Assembly: GCA_000721375.1 (NCBI GenBank)
Contig: JOGW01000005.1
Location: 124,001 to 188,000, forward strand
Reading direction: 5' to 3'
DNA: 64,000 bases
DNA from: Streptomyces sp. NRRL B-3428
Lineage (GTDB): Bacteria > Actinomycetota > Actinomycetes > Streptomycetales > Streptomycetaceae
A program made the position numbers and the translations under genes. The notes beneath the pieces are model-generated. The model was not told the DNA's origin. It was given only the letters and a program-made list of their open reading frames with translations, and did no database searches. This document shows positions 61,686-64,000 of this stretch, one piece after another. The stretch's first letter is position 1; each line of letters starts with the position of its first letter.

Positions 61686-62174
61686 TCAGGCAGGCAGCGC
61701 CGCCTCGATCGCCGCCACCAGCTCCTCCGCCTCGGGCTCCGTGCGCGGACGGAAGCGGCCGAGGACCGAGCCGTCAGCGCCGATCACGAACTTCTCGAAG
61801 TTCCACTGGATGTCCCCCGCCTCCCCCTCCGCATCGGCCGTCTGCGTCAGCTCCGTGTACAGCGGGTGGCGGGTCGGGCCGTTGACGTCGAGCTTCTCCA
61901 GGAGGGGGAACGTGACGCCGTACGTCGTCGAGCAGAAGGTCTCGATCTCGTCGGCCGTGCCCGGCTCCTGCGCGCCGAACTGGTTGCAGGGTGCGCCGAT
62001 GACCGTGAAGCCGCGGTCCGCATAGCGCTTCTGGAGGCGCTCGAGGCCCTCGTACTGGGGCGTGAGGCCGCAGCGCGAGGCCACGTTGACGAGCAGGATC
62101 GCCTTGCCCTTGTGGTCGGCGAGCGTGGTGTCCGCGCCGGTGAGGGTGTGCAGCGGGATGTCGTACAGGCTCAT
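61686..62174 (-). CDS. Glutathione peroxidase-like thiol peroxidase
   Basis: A 162-residue Cys-type peroxidase that reduces peroxides, in bacteria usually with thioredoxin. The active-site residues are Cys35 (NVASRCGLTPQ), Gln69 (NQFGAQEPG), Trp124 and Asn125 (WNFEKFV); Cys81 in IETFCSTTYG is in place to be the resolving Cys. Actinobacteria lack glutathione and use mycothiol, so the name is historical. ATG 62174 has AAGGAG upstream. It stands alone with its own terminator. Confidence 0.94.
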   Translation of the reverse strand: MSLYDIPLHTLTGADTTLADHKGKAILLVNVASRCGLTPQYEGLERLQKRYADRGFTVIGAPCNQFGAQEPGTADEIETFCSTTYGVTFPLLEKLDVNGPTRHPLYTELTQTADAEGEAGDIQWNFEKFVIGADGSVLGRFRPRTEPEAEELVAAIEAALPA

Positions 62175-62313
62175 CGGACTGGCTCCTTGGAGGGGGCTCT
62201 GCAGGGGGTGTACCGGCGGCATGCGGGGGTGTGGCATGCACCGACTTCGCATCCTACGCAGGGGCGGGGGAGGGGAATCGGCAGGCCGTGCGTCATTGGC
62301 TCTTCCCCATTAC

Positions 62314-62327
62314 TGAAACAAGTTCTA
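62314..62327. promoter_or_regulatory. KstR-type operator upstream of the FadE26-like gene
   Basis: TGAAACAAGTTCTA fits the KstR consensus TnnAACnnGTTnnA at every fixed position. It lies 41 bp upstream of the FadE26-like gene. KstR is the TetR-type repressor of the cholesterol regulon in mycobacteria and Rhodococcus, with relatives in Streptomyces. The match predicts control by a KstR homologue outside this window. Confidence 0.65.
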
Positions 62328-62367
62328 CTGTGTGCGCCGCCAAGGACCGCAAGAGCCAGGAGGGGCC

Positions 62368-63546
62368 GTGCACCTCGAATACACGCCTGAGCAGCAGCAG
62401 TTGCGCGCCGAGCTGCGTGCGTACTTCGCCGAACTGGTGCCGGACAACGCGTACTCCCGATACGAGGACCCCGCGGAGCAGAAGCGGTTCTACCGGGAGA
62501 CCATCCGCCGGCTCGGGAGCGACGGATGGCTGGGGGTGAGCTGGCCCAAGGAGTACGGGGGGCGCGGACTGAGCCCCATGGAGCAGTTCATCTTCTTCGA
62601 CGAGGCCGCCCAGGCCGGCGTGCCTCTGCCGATCATGGGGCTCAACACCGTCGGACCCACGATCATGCAGTTCGGCACCGAGGAGCAGAAGTCCTACTTC
62701 CTGCCGAAGATCCTGTCCGGGGAGATCGACTTCGCCATCGGGTACAGCGAGCCCGACGCGGGGACGGACCTGGCCGCTCTGAAGACGCGAGCGGTCCGGG
62801 AGGGCGACGAGTACGTCGTGAACGGGCAGAAGATCTGGACGACGAACGGCGACACCGCGGACTGGGTGTGGCTGGCGGTGCGGACCGATCCGGACGCCCC
62901 GCCGCACAAGGGCATCACCATGCTGCTCGTGCCGACGTCCGACCCCGGCTACACCTGCACCATCATCAACACCCTCGCCTCGCACGACACGACGGCCAGC
63001 TACTACGAGAACATCCGGGTGCCGGTCAGCAGGAGGGTCGGTGAGGAGAACAAGGGGTGGCGGCTGATCACGAATCAGCTCAACCACGAGCGGGTCACGC
63101 TCGCCGCCCACGGGACGATGGCGATCCGTGCGCTGCACAACGTGCAGAAGTGGGCCGAGGAGACCAAGCTCGCCGACGGCCGGCGCGTGCTCGACCTCGG
63201 CTGGGTGCGCAAGCGCCTGGCGATGACGCACACCAAGCTCGACGCGATGAAGCTGCTCAACTGGCAGATGGTGAACGCGGTCCAGAACGGCACGCTCACC
63301 CCGCAGGACGCCTCGGCCGTGAAGGTGTACGGCTCGGAAGCGCGCCGGGACGCGTATGCCTGGCTGATGGAGGTCGTGGGGTCGGCAGGTCCGCTGAAGG
63401 AGGGTTCGGCGGGTGCGGTGCTGCACGGTGAACTGGAGCGCGGCTACCGCAGTGCCGTGATCTTCACGTTCGGCGGCGGAAACAACGAGATCCAGCGGGA
63501 GATCATCTCGTGGATCGGGCTCGGGATGCCGCGAGTTCGGCGCTGA
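62368..63546 (+). CDS. Acyl-CoA dehydrogenase, FadE26 (ChsE4)-like
   Basis: A 392-residue acyl-CoA dehydrogenase whose sequence resembles FadE26/ChsE4 of actinobacterial steroid side-chain degradation. GWLGVSWPKEYGGRGLSPME, GYSEPDAGTDLAALKTRA, TTNGDTADWVWLAVRT, NQLNHERVTLAAHG and FGGGNNEIQREIISWIGLG are the shared markers. GTG 62368 has CAGGAGGGG and fits the family start. ChsE4 works as a heterotetramer with FadE27 (ChsE5); no such partner gene is next to it here. A KstR-type site lies upstream. Confidence 0.88.
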   Translation: MHLEYTPEQQQLRAELRAYFAELVPDNAYSRYEDPAEQKRFYRETIRRLGSDGWLGVSWPKEYGGRGLSPMEQFIFFDEAAQAGVPLPIMGLNTVGPTIMQFGTEEQKSYFLPKILSGEIDFAIGYSEPDAGTDLAALKTRAVREGDEYVVNGQKIWTTNGDTADWVWLAVRTDPDAPPHKGITMLLVPTSDPGYTCTIINTLASHDTTASYYENIRVPVSRRVGEENKGWRLITNQLNHERVTLAAHGTMAIRALHNVQKWAEETKLADGRRVLDLGWVRKRLAMTHTKLDAMKLLNWQMVNAVQNGTLTPQDASAVKVYGSEARRDAYAWLMEVVGSAGPLKEGSAGAVLHGELERGYRSAVIFTFGGGNNEIQREIISWIGLGMPRVRR

Positions 63547-63777
63547 GGCGGTAGCCGTAGAGGTAGAGGAAGCGGCTGGGGCTGGGGTCGGGGCTGTGAG
63601 GCGGCGGGCCTCGGCCCCCGCCTGCCGGCGGTGATGAGGTCGCGTCCGATCAGCGTGTAGGTTTCACGTTCCGGTCGAGACGGTTCCACACAGGGCGGTC
63701 TGTGTTCCGGCGGCGGGGGCCGGTCGGTGGCACGGGTCCCACTCCGATCGTCACCGCAGTCCCAGGGGGCCCGCAGC

Positions 63778-64000
63778 ATGACCCGCACCACGGAAGCCCT
63801 CGGTGGGTCTGGCGCGGCCGACAGTGCGGTCCGCAGTGTCACGCGCCCGTTCTACGTGTACGCCGTACTCGCCAACTCGCTGTTCCAGCGCGGCGTATTC
63901 GTCCTCTTCCTTCTGCACCGAGGCTTCTCCGCCGGGCAGGTGGCCCTGCTGCAGACACTGCTCTACCTGGTCAGCGGACTTGCGGAGTTGCCGACGGGAG
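63778..64000 (+). CDS. MFS transporter, N-terminal part (cut by right edge)
   Basis: The first 74 residues of a major facilitator. After a short cytoplasmic tail (MTRTTEALGGSGAADS) comes helix 1 (FYVYAVLANSLFQRGVFVLF), then LHRGFSAGQVALLQTLLYLV as the loop and helix 2. The sequence runs off the window, so no substrate can be proposed. GGGGG lies upstream of the ATG. The 231 bp between this gene and the FadE26-like stop holds no gene I can support, only GC-rich short repeats. Confidence 0.8.
   Translation, partial: MTRTTEALGGSGAADSAVRSVTRPFYVYAVLANSLFQRGVFVLFLLHRGFSAGQVALLQTLLYLVSGLAELPTG

Noticed and set aside
63444..63842. Minus-strand frame of 132 codons near the right edge
   Set aside because: It overlaps the end of the FadE26-like gene and the start of the MFS gene, with Pro/Arg-rich translation and no start signal.

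Overview
The window looks like a stretch of a Streptomyces (or close relative) chromosome. Base composition is very GC-rich, third codon positions are G/C-biased, and GTG and TTG starts follow purine-rich Shine-Dalgarno sites. The gene content also fits: a whiJ-type XRE/DUF397/ATPase triad, an SSI protease inhibitor, MurT/GatD, urease ordered ABCFGD, and a Streptomyces-style c-di-AMP riboswitch ahead of an NlpC/P60 hydrolase. Most genes are ordinary chromosomal genes in short operons; one accessory block lies at about 23.6-37.3 kb.

Layout. 0-8.4 kb: the end of arginine deiminase, a GNAT gene whose 3' end lies in a 4 x 26-bp tandem repeat, a pair of CNNM/HlyC-type CBS membrane proteins, a second GNAT, an F420-type luciferase-like oxidoreductase and a MacB-like ABC exporter. 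8.6-11.8 kb: a small RHH/Fic-like toxin-antitoxin pair behind a perfect inverted repeat, an AraC regulator, a DinB-like protein and a methyltransferase. 11.9-16.5 kb: biotin synthesis (bioD, bioA, bioB on the minus strand; bioF divergent), with a Cys/His repeat tail on BioB. 16.5-18.3 kb: the whiJ-type triad. 18.3-23.4 kb: a two-component system, a DUF6223 membrane protein, a LysR/LysE pair, and the riboswitch-controlled hydrolase with a CRP-like site upstream.

23.6-37.3 kb, accessory block: its left flank is a gene graveyard (an interrupted unknown gene, an amidohydrolase tail, a frameshifted VOC dioxygenase, a truncated FAA hydrolase). Next come a TetR gene and a divergent operon of a CocE/NonD hydrolase and a complete Dpp/Opp-type ABC core. 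Facing it from the far side are the substrate-binding lipoprotein and an amidase. Similar operator-like sequences precede both arms, so they probably form one TetR-controlled uptake-and-hydrolysis regulon. A DUF3237 gene and a truncated MarR close the block.

37.5-44.1 kb: a TetR-regulated membrane protein and the urease operon, with a palindrome ahead of ureA. 44.2-54.4 kb: YbaK deacylase, acyltransferase, cytochrome b, SSI inhibitor, UvrA-like ATPase with a VOC partner, CtaG-like protein, pfkA and murT/gatD. 54.5-64 kb: peptide deformylase, a TetR/acyl-CoA dehydrogenase pair with two palindromes, a SMI1/KNR4 protein, small enzymes, glutathione peroxidase, a FadE26-like acyl-CoA dehydrogenase behind a KstR-type site, and the start of an MFS transporter. 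I recognised no tRNA, rRNA, IS element or CRISPR array.
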